This document shows positions 9,001 through 16,212 of a stretch of DNA of 33,428 nt, in pieces. How positions within the stretch are numbered: the stretch's first letter is position 1; each line of letters opens with the position of its first letter. Under the pieces are notes generated by a model, which was not told where the DNA came from, did no database searches, and saw only the letters and a list, made by a program, of their open reading frames with translations. The translations under genes were made by a program, and so were the position numbers. Origin of the DNA: CAZVFX01 sp964626565. Its GTDB lineage: Bacteria > Myxococcota_A > UBA9042 > CAIXZC01. The stretch spans positions 1 through 33,428 of the forward strand of contig CAZVFX010000079.1 in assembly GCA_964626565.1 (NCBI GenBank), written 5' to 3'.

Positions 9001-9156
9001 TGCCGTATCGCGCTCCTGGAAGAGCCCCTTCTACTGGTGGACGGAGTGGTGGAAAAAGCGGACGGAGTGATCAATCTCAGAGCTCTGCAAGTAACCGGCA
9101 TCCACCTGGTGGAAAAGGAACAAGGCAAGCGCTTCCAGAAGCGCGACTTCAGGTAG
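6001..9156 (+). CDS. dnaE2: Error-prone DNA polymerase III alpha subunit, DnaE2 (ImuC)
   Basis: A 1051-residue C-family DNA polymerase performing error-prone translesion synthesis in the SOS response. An N-terminal PHP domain (about 1-260) begins SNYTFLEGASFPEEF and has TDRDGMYG. GRGSAANS starts near residue 332, the catalytic pair is in PDIDVDF (Asp374, Asp376), and the third catalytic Asp is in LLKIDVLSL (Asp525). 'FGEYGFPESHAASFALLAYA' is the conserved finger segment. The C-terminal OB domain contains LFLTLEDHSGFINLVV. Length and order match DnaE2 and not replicative DnaE1, which is about 100 residues longer. I chose ATG 6001 over the TTG at 5998. The gene starts 13 nt after imuB and shares its LexA-controlled promoter. 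Confidence 0.94.
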   Translation: MFKKTYVPLTVISNYTFLEGASFPEEFVAQAAAYDLPGIAITDRDGMYGIIRAHVAAREAGMKLIAGSVISRTDGPPLTLLAMNKSGYAAICRLISAGRAHREKGESAVDTEQIANYCGRHVVAIHHALHEELDPGALQSVFRDRFYAALARYMLPGDDSRMAAIAYRAEQLGVTPVVAPTVSFHTRRRKALSDVLSAIRSRTTVDSIGELQTANSNYTLFPPGVMQRLYHDFPAALVTTMDIAERCRFSLDELKYHYPAEVVPQGETPDSYLSKLTRRKARERYPGGVPADVRAQLRRELNLINELNYPNYFLTMYDIVRFAREREILCQGRGSAANSAVCYVLGITAIDPVRSGLLFERFISRERNEPPDIDVDFEHERREEVIQYIYERFGRNRAAMVAEFIRYRTRSAIRDVGKALGFSLPQVERLSNLASSYRRDHEDWWERTVTAAGFPADHPRMGAFKELVRSIKAFPRHLSIHVGGFVISNLPIYRLVPIEPARMEDRTVIQWDKEDVEDAGLLKIDVLSLGMLTCLRRTFNILRKNRIAELDLYSVPDGDPETYKMICKADTVGTFQIESRAQMSMLPRLKPKEFYDLVVEVAIVRPGPIQGKMVHPYLRRRHGLEPVTYPLPELEPVLGRTYGVPLFQEQVMKLAMVAGGFSAGEADQLRRAMGTWRSAGRLEGILDKLVRQMELRGLEHRYALQIADQIKGFGEYGFPESHAASFALLAYASAYLKCHHPAAFTAALLNSQPMGFYSPATLVEDARRHDVPILAVCVNHSDWETVLESHRPSATSSHRSVLAQHVSPLAITWGLRLGFALVRGFSQELAERVEKVRHEGGLFRSLGDLLKRTGLPAHALLKLALAGAFSTFKLERREALWEVLKTCVDRTSLFYGVKGRQAGARPAPMSAFEVVLADIDATRTYLSMHPFELVYPRLKGRRNYVTAKQLEKTRNGRRVVVGGLSIVKQRPPTAGGILFLTLEDHSGFINLVVSPTVMRRCRIALLEEPLLLVDGVVEKADGVINLRALQVTGIHLVEKEQGKRFQKRDFR

Positions 9157-9170
9157 ACTGCGCCGTTCCC

Positions 9171-9201
9171 CACGCCTCCACGCCTCCACGCCTCCACGCC
9201 C
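9171..9201. repeat. Tandem 8-bp repeat between convergent genes
   Basis: Nearly four head-to-tail copies of CACGCCTC (9171, 9179, 9187, then a partial copy at 9195). They fill most of the 48-bp gap between the stop of dnaE2 and the stop of the convergent cysteine-rich lipoprotein gene. Such 8-mers can change copy number by slippage. No terminator hairpin with a T-tract is seen. Confidence 0.75.
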
Positions 9202-9204
9202 GCC

Positions 9205-11355
9205 TTACTGGCACTGCCCCCCGGAACACTCAGCCGGGGAATAAAGGCCCTGGCAATCGGACAAGTACTCGCAGCACGCCTTGGTCTCGCCGGCACCGAG
9301 GTCGATGACCTGGACGTCGTCTACGTTCCAGCCCGAAACGGTGAACACACCGCCAGACCCGATCATGAAACCAAATCGCACCTGGAAGTTGGCGTTGGCG
9401 TGCGCGGTTACGTCGAAGTTCTGATACGTCCACGCATCATCCTGCATGCCCGGAGCAGAACCCGACGCCCACACCTGGGTCCAACTGCCCGCACCTTTTA
9501 CCTCCACGACGTTCTGCATGTACGGCGTGTAATCGCTGTTGAGCCAGCGCCAGAAGATGAGCCGCAGGTTGCTTGCCCCGCCCGTGTTGATCACCGGCGA
9601 AGTGAGGTAATAATAGCCGTGCAGGGAGGTCGATGCCGTGCCGCCGATAACCACCCCGGCAACGTAGTTGTCATCGGACGAGGTATGGTCGTTGGCTGGG
9701 TCAGGGCTGCCGTAACCGGTGCCGCCCGACGAGGTGGGTCCTCTGCCCCACTCAGGGCCGTAGTCCCAACCCAGATCCTCGGAGAAATCGTCTTTGAACA
9801 GCGGGGAAAGACAACAGCCGTCCACCCCGGTGGGCGAGTATACGCATGCGCCCCCGACGCAAGCATCATCGGTACATACGTCGTCGCCGTCGTCACAATC
9901 CTCCTGGGCAAAACAACAGGTGTTGACAAAGAAGCAGGTGTTGTCCTCGCACTTGTCGATGGTACACGAATCGTTGTCGTTGCAGGCCTCGTCCTCGGTG
10001 CAGCATCCCGGGGCTGTGGAAGGCGGGTGCAGGCAGATGCCCGACTCATCGCAGATGTCGTCGGTGCAGTCGTTGCCGTCATCGCAATCGGCCGGTACAT
10101 AGCAGCAGTAGGGAGGCGCAATCTCAATGACGTCGCAAATGTTGTTCTTACACGACTCGATGGTGCAGGGGTCGTCGTCGGCGCAGTCGCCGGAGTTGAG
10201 GCAGCAGCCGTTCATTATGTCGTACGTGCAGTTACCCTCGATGCAGTGCCCCAGGGTACAGGGCAGCATGTCGTTGCAGTCCACCTTGGTAACGCAGTCC
10301 TCTTTGGGGCACTTTTCGTAGAGCCGGAAGGAATCGATGTATACGCCCTCGTAGTAGTTGTCGCTTTCATCAAGGGAATCGAACACAAGTCGGAACCTCA
10401 CCTCCTGACCGGCGAAAGCCTGGAGGTCGAGCACAACTTCGAACCATTTCTTCATCTGGGTGGTCTGTTTCTTAGCGAACAAGGGCACCAGGTCGCCGTT
10501 GGTCTCGACAAAAAGACTCAGCGTGTCGTAGTTAACAACCTTTTCAACGTCGAGCCAGAGCCAGAAATGAAGCTCTGTGTCCGATTCAGACGTCAGCGAA
10601 ATCAGTGGGGTCTCAACGTAGCTTCGTACTCTGCCGCCCACATCGTAGTTTGACTGCTCGAGGTTGCCGAAGTAGAGGCTGGCTGCTCCGTCGTGGAACC
10701 GGGCAGTGCTCACTTGCCAGGTGGCTTCCCCGCCTTCCGCAGTGACTTCGTCCTCAACGGTCCACCCCTCAGGGAAGACCTCGAACCCCTCTTCCGAAAT
10801 CAACGTACCGGGGCAACAGCCCTCAATGGGGATATGATCACAGCCTGTGGTAGGCATGCAGGTATCGAGGGTGCAAGTGTTGCCGTCGTCGCACTCCAAC
10901 TGGGGGTTCTGACACTGTCCCGTCGCCGGGTCGCACGAATCGTCGGTGCACTTGTTGCCGTCGTAGCAGTCTTTGCCCTGATTCAGGCACAACCCGTCGA
11001 TGCAGGTGTCGCTGGTGCAATAGTCTCCATCGTCACATTCACCGTCCTCCTGGCACGGCGGCTCGAGGTCCGGCTCAATATCGTCCGTCACCTCGACCTC
11101 TCCCACCTCGGTTGAATCGTCGAACAGGTCAGGCAACTCAGGCGCAACATCGTCACAACAGGAGTCTGGCGGCACGTCGGGAGTCGTTTCCGCCCCGGTT
11201 TCCACCGGTGTGTCCCCGGGCGACAGGTCAAGTGAAGTCTCCCCGGTGACGATATCTCCCGGGGCTGCGTCGCCGTTGCCGCCATCGCTGCCGGAACAAG
11301 CGGACAGATGCAGAGCCAGCAACGCGACCATCACAAACAAGTGGGCATTATTCAT
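9205..11355 (-). CDS. Large cysteine-rich surface lipoprotein with two beta-sandwich-like domains
   Basis: A 716-residue predicted lipoprotein. The signal peptide ends in LHLSAC, with Cys20 as the lipidation site, followed by an acidic/Thr-rich linker. Then come three CDDGxxCTxDxC units (CDDGDYCTSDTC, CYDGNKCTDDSC, CDDGNTCTLDTC), a first beta-rich MAM/galactose-binding-like domain starting LISEEGFEVFPEGWTVEDE, about five more Cys/Asp units including CDDGNDCTDDICDESGIC, and a second similar beta domain starting near DDFSEDLGWDYGPEWGRG. These Asp/Cys repeats are typical of secreted myxobacterial proteins and probably bind calcium and form disulfides. The architecture suggests adhesion or glycan binding at the cell surface; the ligand is unknown. 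GAGGAG lies 5 nt upstream of the ATG. The repeats are unrelated in spacing to those of the plus-strand lipoprotein array. Confidence 0.85.
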   Translation of the reverse strand: MNNAHLFVMVALLALHLSACSGSDGGNGDAAPGDIVTGETSLDLSPGDTPVETGAETTPDVPPDSCCDDVAPELPDLFDDSTEVGEVEVTDDIEPDLEPPCQEDGECDDGDYCTSDTCIDGLCLNQGKDCYDGNKCTDDSCDPATGQCQNPQLECDDGNTCTLDTCMPTTGCDHIPIEGCCPGTLISEEGFEVFPEGWTVEDEVTAEGGEATWQVSTARFHDGAASLYFGNLEQSNYDVGGRVRSYVETPLISLTSESDTELHFWLWLDVEKVVNYDTLSLFVETNGDLVPLFAKKQTTQMKKWFEVVLDLQAFAGQEVRFRLVFDSLDESDNYYEGVYIDSFRLYEKCPKEDCVTKVDCNDMLPCTLGHCIEGNCTYDIMNGCCLNSGDCADDDPCTIESCKNNICDVIEIAPPYCCYVPADCDDGNDCTDDICDESGICLHPPSTAPGCCTEDEACNDNDSCTIDKCEDNTCFFVNTCCFAQEDCDDGDDVCTDDACVGGACVYSPTGVDGCCLSPLFKDDFSEDLGWDYGPEWGRGPTSSGGTGYGSPDPANDHTSSDDNYVAGVVIGGTASTSLHGYYYLTSPVINTGGASNLRLIFWRWLNSDYTPYMQNVVEVKGAGSWTQVWASGSAPGMQDDAWTYQNFDVTAHANANFQVRFGFMIGSGGVFTVSGWNVDDVQVIDLGAGETKACCEYLSDCQGLYSPAECSGGQCQ

Positions 11356-11432
11356 CTCAACTCCTCGATTTCCCAGCGGGGGTCCGGGCCTTCAGTTTCA
11401 TTGTGACCAGAAACCGTTCTGCCGATCCTGGT

Positions 11433-11627
11433 TCACACTCCGTACAGTTCGAGGTAGAGGCAAGCCGGGTTGGTACACCGCCAGGCTCTCAATCGCAGGG
11501 TGTTCTTCGGGGTCACCATAATCTCGGTTCTGCTGCCAAAACCGGGAATATCGGCGCCGTCCAACAGCGCGTATTGACCGTCCAGTTCTTTCATCGGCTC
11601 ACTGCACTTCGGGCATTTCCTGACCAT
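11433..11627 (-). CDS. Small zinc-ribbon protein
   Basis: A 64-residue protein with a CPKC knuckle near the N-terminus (MVRKCPKCSEPM) and a second pair in CTNPAC near the C-terminus, the layout of a single zinc ribbon. It ends in LYLELYGV. No signal peptide is present, so it is probably cytoplasmic. Function is not recognised; nucleic-acid or protein binding is typical of such folds. GAGG lies about 8 nt before the ATG and a plausible promoter lies further upstream, which supports a real gene despite its size. The cysteine-rich lipoprotein gene begins 77 nt downstream on the same strand. Confidence 0.62.
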   Translation of the reverse strand: MVRKCPKCSEPMKELDGQYALLDGADIPGFGSRTEIMVTPKNTLRLRAWRCTNPACLYLELYGV

Positions 11628-11651
11628 TTCTCGAACCTCAACTTAACAAAA

Positions 11652-11680
11652 ACCGTAAAGAAAACCCACGCCCGCGTCAA
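11652..11680 (-). promoter_or_regulatory. Candidate promoter for the zinc-ribbon gene
   Basis: On the minus strand TTGACG (11680-11675) is followed after 17 nt by TACGGT (11657-11652), 24 nt before the ATG. The -35 is good (5 of 6) and the -10 weak. Confidence 0.35.
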
Positions 11681-11788
11681 TTGATTAAGGCCGTAGCAGG
11701 GGATAGGCGGTAAGTGGCAGGAGAACCTGAAGCCTGAAACCTCCAGGCATGTAACCTCACCCTTTGAGCCGCCAATTTGCCACCTTCG

Positions 11789-11880
11789 TACTCCACCTGG
11801 AGTAACTCTACTCCAATTTCCAGCAGGGTGCGGTAGCGCACTGATCACGTCGCCCCCGTCGGGACACGCCCAATCGGGCG
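11789..11880 (+). other. Hairpin-rich leader or regulatory region
   Basis: This is the core of the 303-bp gap between the zinc-ribbon gene and a small plus-strand ORF. TACTCCA-CC-TGGAGTA-ACTC-TACTCCA (11789-11815) gives two mutually exclusive 7-bp hairpins. A perfect 5-bp stem GTGCG-GTAG-CGCAC follows (11828-11841), then CCC-GTC-GGG (11855-11863), then CGCCC-AATC-GGGCG (11867-11880). Four stems in 92 nt, ending about 50 nt before a strong ribosome site, suggest a structured RNA leader or operator cluster. No known riboswitch consensus was recognised. Confidence 0.4.
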
Positions 11881-11930
11881 CACCTGGCACGAAAAGTGCT
11901 TTTGAAATACGCCACCTTGGAGGAGGTAGG

Positions 11931-12038
11931 ATGAGTGCAACCGTAAGGAGAGTGGTTCAACTTGCACCCAACCGTGTCGCCATGACTTTCGGCGCCATGT
12001 GGGCGGTGATGTTGGCCAGCATGTGGTACCTGGGCTAG
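11931..12038 (+). CDS. Small 35-residue membrane protein candidate
   Basis: A 35-codon ORF with a very strong ribosome site (GGAGGAGG ending 4-5 nt before the ATG) and a TAG at 12036-12038. The product has a basic N-terminus (VRRVVQLAPNRVAM) and one hydrophobic segment, FGAMWAVMLASMWYLG, that could span a membrane. It is Met/Trp-rich for its size. It lies directly downstream of the hairpin-rich leader and upstream of the lipoprotein array. No homologue is recognised. The evidence is the ribosome site and the membrane segment only, so it might be a leader peptide instead of a stable protein. Confidence 0.5.
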   Translation: MSATVRRVVQLAPNRVAMTFGAMWAVMLASMWYLG

Positions 12039-12142
12039 CTTAATTCCGGTTCCATTCGAGTTTTTTCAATGCCAAAGTGAAAGCGTTATCCTGCCTTCCA
12101 ATCATCCCTAAATATATCCTTTAAAGCATTCGGAGTTTTCCC

Positions 12143-12170
12143 TTGACACGAGGTCGGCGATACGTACAAT
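12143..12170 (+). promoter_or_regulatory. Strong sigma-70-like promoter of the lipoprotein array
   Basis: A consensus TTGACA (12143-12148) is followed after 16 nt by TACAAT (12165-12170), within a locally AT-rich stretch. The predicted transcript would start near 12177, giving an 80-nt leader before the first array lipoprotein. Confidence 0.7.
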
Positions 12171-12201
12171 ACGTTTACTTTTGATTTGAAGGACGAAATT
12201 T

Positions 12202-12237
12202 ATGGGTCGGTCAAACTCGTTTTTTGGCCAAATCTAG
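12202..12237 (+). CDS. Possible 11-residue leader peptide
   Basis: A short ORF (MGRSNSFFGQI) with AAGGA 8 nt upstream of its ATG, lying between the promoter and the ribosome site of the first array lipoprotein and ending 20 nt before that gene. Its 3' half includes the palindrome TTTGGCCAAA (12223-12232). It could couple or tune translation, but it may be chance. Confidence 0.25.
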   Translation: MGRSNSFFGQI

Positions 12238-12257
12238 TTTTCAAAAGGAGTGAGGCG

Positions 12258-13799
12258 ATGAAGAAATTTTTGGGACTGCTTTCAATCTTGGCTTTGTCTT
12301 TTGGCCTGGTCATTGCGGCTTGCGGCGGCGACGACGGTGGTAGCGAAGGTGAAAAGGACACAGTAGAACAGCCTGGCGAAGATGCTGAGGCACCGGGTGA
12401 AGATGCGGAAACCCCGGGCGAAGACGGTGGTGGCTGCACCCCCGCTTGCACCGACAAGGAATGCGGCGACGACACCTGCGGCGGAAGCTGCGGACAGTGT
12501 TTGCCCGGAATCGCTTGTCTCGACACCGGTCTGTGCGACGTACCGCCGGCCGATTGTGAAGGCAAGGAATGTGGCCCCGATGGCATCGGCGGCAGCTGCG
12601 GCACCTGCGGCGAAGGCTTTGTCTGTAATGAAATTGCGGGCCTGTGCGAGGCCGATATCGATCCGTGCGAAGGCAAGCAGTGTGGTAACTGGGACGGCCA
12701 GTGGTGCGGCGATTGCCCCTGCGCCGATTGCCCCGAGACGTTCGATGAGTGCAACCTCGACACCGGAATGTGCGAAGAAGGCGCCCCTGAAAAGGCCGGC
12801 TGCCCCGCCATTTTCGATTGTATGAACGGGTGCCCGGAAGGCGACCAGGGATGCCAGCAGAACTGCATCAACTCCGCCTCCATCGACGACCAGATGGCAT
12901 TCAACAACCTGTACCAGTGCTGGGTTGACGTTGACCTGTGGGGTTGCTGGGACCTGTGCCCCGAGGGCACCGAGTATGCCGACTGCCCCCCCGATTTCCA
13001 CGAATGCATGGATGAGAAGGATGCCCTTTGCGAGGACGAGTACTTCGAGTGCTTCGTTCCCGGCGACCTCACCTGCGAAGAGATCTTCGACTGCTTCAAC
13101 ACCTGCCCTGATGACGACACCCCCTGCATGCAGGCCTGTTACCAGAGCGGTTCTCAGGAAGCGCAGCAGGCAGCTTCTGCCATGTGGGACTGCTACGAAG
13201 AAGAAGGCGTCTACGACTGTTGGGACCTGTGCCCGGAAGACGCTCAGTCCACCAACGACTGCCCGCCCGAAGGCCAGGAGTGCTTCGAGGTTGCCCTCGA
13301 GAAGTGCCAGGAAATTACCTACGCTTGCTTCCCTCCGGGAACCATGAACTGCTTCGATATGTCCCTGTGCGTCTACACTTGCCCCGAAGGCAACGATGAC
13401 TGCGTCCAGGACTGCTTCGGCGAAGGCTCCGTAGAAGCCGCCGACGGTTGGAACGCCATCATCAACTGCCTCGAGGACAACGGCTACTTCGAGTGCCCCG
13501 AGAACGACACCGAGTGCATCGAAACCGCCTACGGCGCCTGCAGCGAGGAAGTCTACGCCTGCCGTAGCGGCGAGGCCACCTGCAAGGAAGTCTGGGACTG
13601 CCTGGACACCTGCGGCCCGATGGACGAAGTGTGCACCCTCGAGTGTATCTGGAACGGCACCGGCGAAGCGCAGGATGGCTACAACGCCGTCATCGACTGC
13701 GTCATCGAAATGTGTGGCCAGGAAGCCGACCAGGAGTGCATGAACAACGCACTCGCCGGCGACTGCTCCAGCAGCTACAACGAGTGCCTCGCACTGTAG
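12258..13799 (+). CDS. Cysteine-rich repeat lipoprotein, array member 1 (four units)
   Basis: A 513-residue predicted lipoprotein: signal peptide with lipobox VIAAC (Cys22), then a low-complexity acidic linker of PGEDAE repeats. Three CG-rich knots follow (KECGDDTCGGSCGQC, CEGKECGPDGIGGSCGTC, CEGKQCGNWDGQWCGDC). Then come four tandem units of about 70-95 residues. Each unit runs roughly as I(F/W)xCxxxCP, DxxCxxxC, a Gln/Ala-rich helix, WxC, CWDLCPE (in the first two units), DCPPExxEC and CFPPG. The regular spacing of Cys implies many disulfides, so it is exported; the composition is strongly acidic. I recognise no characterised function; a surface, adhesion or metal-binding role is a guess. 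The start is ATG 12258 with AAGGAG 7 nt upstream; an in-frame upstream extension would remove the signal peptide. Confidence 0.85.
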   Translation: MKKFLGLLSILALSFGLVIAACGGDDGGSEGEKDTVEQPGEDAEAPGEDAETPGEDGGGCTPACTDKECGDDTCGGSCGQCLPGIACLDTGLCDVPPADCEGKECGPDGIGGSCGTCGEGFVCNEIAGLCEADIDPCEGKQCGNWDGQWCGDCPCADCPETFDECNLDTGMCEEGAPEKAGCPAIFDCMNGCPEGDQGCQQNCINSASIDDQMAFNNLYQCWVDVDLWGCWDLCPEGTEYADCPPDFHECMDEKDALCEDEYFECFVPGDLTCEEIFDCFNTCPDDDTPCMQACYQSGSQEAQQAASAMWDCYEEEGVYDCWDLCPEDAQSTNDCPPEGQECFEVALEKCQEITYACFPPGTMNCFDMSLCVYTCPEGNDDCVQDCFGEGSVEAADGWNAIINCLEDNGYFECPENDTECIETAYGACSEEVYACRSGEATCKEVWDCLDTCGPMDEVCTLECIWNGTGEAQDGYNAVIDCVIEMCGQEADQECMNNALAGDCSSSYNECLAL

Positions 13800-13838
13800 T
13801 AGCTCACCCCCTCCCTGGTTCATGACCCCCCTCAACTC

Positions 13839-14534
13839 ATGACGCAATCTCTGGCCCAACGCCTGGATTCTATCCTGGCACGGTTGAAGTCCGCTCTGGC
13901 CGCGACCGGCAGGCCGTCTGACGACGCCACCCTGGTAGCAGTCTCGAAGCGGCATCCTGCGGCACTCATCAAAGAAGCGAGGGCTGCAGGACAACTTGCC
14001 TTTGGTGAGAACTATGCCCAGGAGATGGTGGCCAAAATGGAGGAACTGTCCGACGTAGACGGTCTGGCTTTCCACTATATCGGCCGCCTCCAGTCCAACA
14101 AAGCCAGAATTGTTACCGGCAACGCGGTGCTTATCCATGCCGTTGATCGGCCCAAAGTACTTAGGGCCATATCCAGGATTGCAGTGGAGAAAGGTGTGCT
14201 TCAGCAGTTGCTGTTCGAAGTTCACCTCTCCCATGAAGAGTCCAAGGCGGGCTGTAATCCGGACGAACTGCCCGCACTGGTGGAGTCAGCGCTGGAGTTG
14301 CCGGGAATCCGTCCTCGGGGCCTCATGACCATGCCACCCTTTCTCAGCGACCCGGAACTGTCGCGACCCTACTTTTCAAAACTGAGGTCGCTGCGGGACG
14401 ATGTGCGCACCAAGTTCGGTCTCACCGATTTCGACCAGCTCTCCATGGGCATGAGCCACGATTTTGAAGTGGCCATAGCCGAAGGGGCAACCCTGGTGCG
14501 GGTCGGCACCGCCATCTTTGGACCCAGAAGCTGA
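13839..14534 (+). CDS. yggS: YggS/PLPBP-family PLP homeostasis protein
   Basis: A 231-residue alanine-racemase-fold protein that binds pyridoxal 5'-phosphate and keeps vitamin B6 and amino-acid pools balanced; it is not an enzyme in known members. VAVSKRHP carries the PLP Schiff-base lysine (Lys37). GENYAQE, FHYIGRLQSNKA, RGLMTMPPF, LSMGMSHDFEVAI and VRVGTAIFGPR are family signatures. Length is normal. It begins 39 nt after array member 1 with little ribosome-site support and is followed by member 2. This cytoplasmic housekeeping gene interrupts a run of related exported proteins, which suggests the array expanded around it. Confidence 0.95.
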   Translation: MTQSLAQRLDSILARLKSALAATGRPSDDATLVAVSKRHPAALIKEARAAGQLAFGENYAQEMVAKMEELSDVDGLAFHYIGRLQSNKARIVTGNAVLIHAVDRPKVLRAISRIAVEKGVLQQLLFEVHLSHEESKAGCNPDELPALVESALELPGIRPRGLMTMPPFLSDPELSRPYFSKLRSLRDDVRTKFGLTDFDQLSMGMSHDFEVAIAEGATLVRVGTAIFGPRS

Positions 14535-14555
14535 GCATCCCCGTCGCCGGGCAGT

Positions 14556-14584
14556 TTGCAAAGCTCCGGCACACCCTGTAGGCT
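14556..14584 (+). promoter_or_regulatory. Weak candidate promoter upstream of array member 2
   Basis: TTGCAA (14556-14561), a 17-nt spacer and TAGGCT (14579-14584) lie in the 133-bp gap after yggS, about 80 nt before the next start. Both boxes are only partial matches. Confidence 0.25.
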
Positions 14585-14667
14585 AAATTTCATGTCCCTG
14601 CGCACTAATTGCCTTTAATGGACGGGCGATTATCCAATGGGAAGCATGGTTAATGGGGAGGTAGGGT

Positions 14668-16143
14668 ATGAGGAAATCGGGAATTATCATCATCGCATTG
14701 ATTGCAACCGCGGCTTTTTGCGCTTGCGGAACCACCACCGAAACGTCGGGGTTCGACGTGAAGGACGGAGTCGTGTTGCCGGACAAGGATATTGCGGCTG
14801 ACGGCCCGGTGGCCGAAACCGTTCTCCCCGGTTGCGAGGGGAAGGAATGTGGCTCGGATGGGGCCGGAGGGTCTTGCGGGACGTGCGACCCCGGCGCCGA
14901 GTGCACGGACGACGGCAAATGCTCGTGCACACCCCAGTGTGAAGGCAAGGAGTGCGGCGCGGATGGGTGTGGCGACACCTGTGGCGACTGCGGTGACGGG
15001 TTCGAATGTGACGCCGTCTCCGGCGCGTGTATGACCGACCCGTGCGCGGACAAACAGTGCGGGGTGTGGGAAGGGAAGTTCTGTGGAACCTGCCCCTGCG
15101 GCGACTGCGACGAAACAGCCGACTTCTGCGAGCCCACTACCGGACAATGTGTGGTTACCGAGGTCAACGAGTGCGAGGAGATCTGGAAGTGCATGGCGGC
15201 CTGCCCGGTAGAGCAGGAAGCCTGTCCTGACAACTGCGTCAACGACGCTCCCCTGGAATCTCAGATATTGTTCAACGACCTTTACCAGTGCTACGACGAT
15301 ACCGGGTATTGGTTGTGCTGGGACCTGTGCCCGGAAGAGGCTGAAACCGTGAGTGACTGTCCCCCGGAAGGCGTTGATTGCTTCGAGCAGAAGGGGCTGC
15401 TGTGTGAAGACGACTATTACGGGTGCTTCCCTCCGGGAGACCTCCCCTGCGACGAGATGTGGCTGTGTACGCAGGGGTGCGAAGCCGACGAGCCGGACTG
15501 CCCGTCCGAATGCGTCAACAAGGGCACCATCGAGGCGCAGAAGATGTGGCAGGAGTTCGTGGGCTGCCTCGACGGCAACGGCTATTTTGCCTGCTTCGAC
15601 TTGCCGGAGAATGAGCAGGAAGCATGTATCGACCCGTTGTGGACTGAATGCGCGCCGCAACTGGAGGTGTGCCTGCTCAGCAGTCCGGGCGAGTTGACTT
15701 GTCTTGAAATGTACCTCTGCCTCCAGGGGTGCCCTGAAAGTAGCGACCTGTGCGGTGAAGAGTGCCTGCTTGAAGGCACGGCCGAGGCCTACGGCCTGTG
15801 GGACACCTTCATCGACTGCCTCGACTATAGCGGCTACTTCGCCTGCACCGACAATGAGTGCCGGGCCGAGGCCTGGGCCAACTGTTCTGTCGAATTCCAG
15901 GCGTGCGCACATGGCGATGACAGTTGTGCGGACGTACTCGACTGCATGGGCCTGTGCCCGCCGGGGGACGACATGTGCGCGCTCGAGTGTCTGCTCAACG
16001 GCACCACCGAAGCCCAGGACGGCTACGACGCCATCCTGGCGTGCATTGAAGAAGAGTGCGGCGCCAGTCCTTCGGCCGATTGCCAGAACGAAGCTTTGAA
16101 CGACAAGTGCAAGGAAACCTTCGACACCTGTGCCGGAGGGTAG
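14668..16143 (+). CDS. Cysteine-rich repeat lipoprotein, array member 2 (four units)
   Basis: A 491-residue predicted lipoprotein with signal peptide MRKSGIIIIALIATAAFCAC (lipidated Cys20). Three CG knots (CEGKECGSDGAGGSCGTC, CEGKECGADGCGDTCGDC, KQCGVWEGKFCGTCPC) are followed by four units of the array repeat. CWDLCPEE, DCPPEGVDC and CFPPGDLPC are clear in the first unit. The second unit keeps CFDLPEN instead of CWDLCPE, and the last unit ends ADCQNEALNDKCKETFDTC, matching the end of member 1. The unit arrangement equals member 1 although the sequence has diverged, so the two look like older duplicates. GGGGAGG lies about 6 nt upstream of the ATG. Exported; function unknown. Confidence 0.85.
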   Translation: MRKSGIIIIALIATAAFCACGTTTETSGFDVKDGVVLPDKDIAADGPVAETVLPGCEGKECGSDGAGGSCGTCDPGAECTDDGKCSCTPQCEGKECGADGCGDTCGDCGDGFECDAVSGACMTDPCADKQCGVWEGKFCGTCPCGDCDETADFCEPTTGQCVVTEVNECEEIWKCMAACPVEQEACPDNCVNDAPLESQILFNDLYQCYDDTGYWLCWDLCPEEAETVSDCPPEGVDCFEQKGLLCEDDYYGCFPPGDLPCDEMWLCTQGCEADEPDCPSECVNKGTIEAQKMWQEFVGCLDGNGYFACFDLPENEQEACIDPLWTECAPQLEVCLLSSPGELTCLEMYLCLQGCPESSDLCGEECLLEGTAEAYGLWDTFIDCLDYSGYFACTDNECRAEAWANCSVEFQACAHGDDSCADVLDCMGLCPPGDDMCALECLLNGTTEAQDGYDAILACIEEECGASPSADCQNEALNDKCKETFDTCAGG

Positions 16144-16170
16144 GGGGCGCCAAACCGCGCCGGGGTTAGC

Positions 16171-16196
16171 CTTCGAGGCAGCTCACCGCCTCGAAG
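16171..16196 (+). other. Perfect 9-bp stem-loop between array members 2 and 3
   Basis: CTTCGAGGC (16171-16179) and GCCTCGAAG (16188-16196) pair perfectly around an 8-nt loop, 28 nt after one stop and 17 nt before the next ATG. There is no T-tract, so it is not a classical terminator. It may attenuate transcription, stabilise mRNA or affect initiation at the next ribosome site. Confidence 0.45.
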
Positions 16197-16212
16197 CAGT
16201 ACGGGGGATGCC

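Noticed and set aside
9129..9144. GCGCTTC-CA-GAAGCGC hairpin at the end of dnaE2 as a terminator
   Set aside because: It lies inside codons of the C-terminus and no T-tract follows.
9900..11100. CRISPR-like periodicity in the cysteine-rich lipoprotein gene
   Set aside because: The periodicity comes from coding CDDGxxCTxDxC repeats with varied codons; there are no identical direct repeats with unique spacers.
12282..14234. 650-codon open frame on the minus strand across array member 1 and yggS
   Set aside because: It is the mirror of Cys-rich, GC-biased coding sequence, crosses two well-supported genes, has Ala/Val-rich filler composition, and has no ribosome site.
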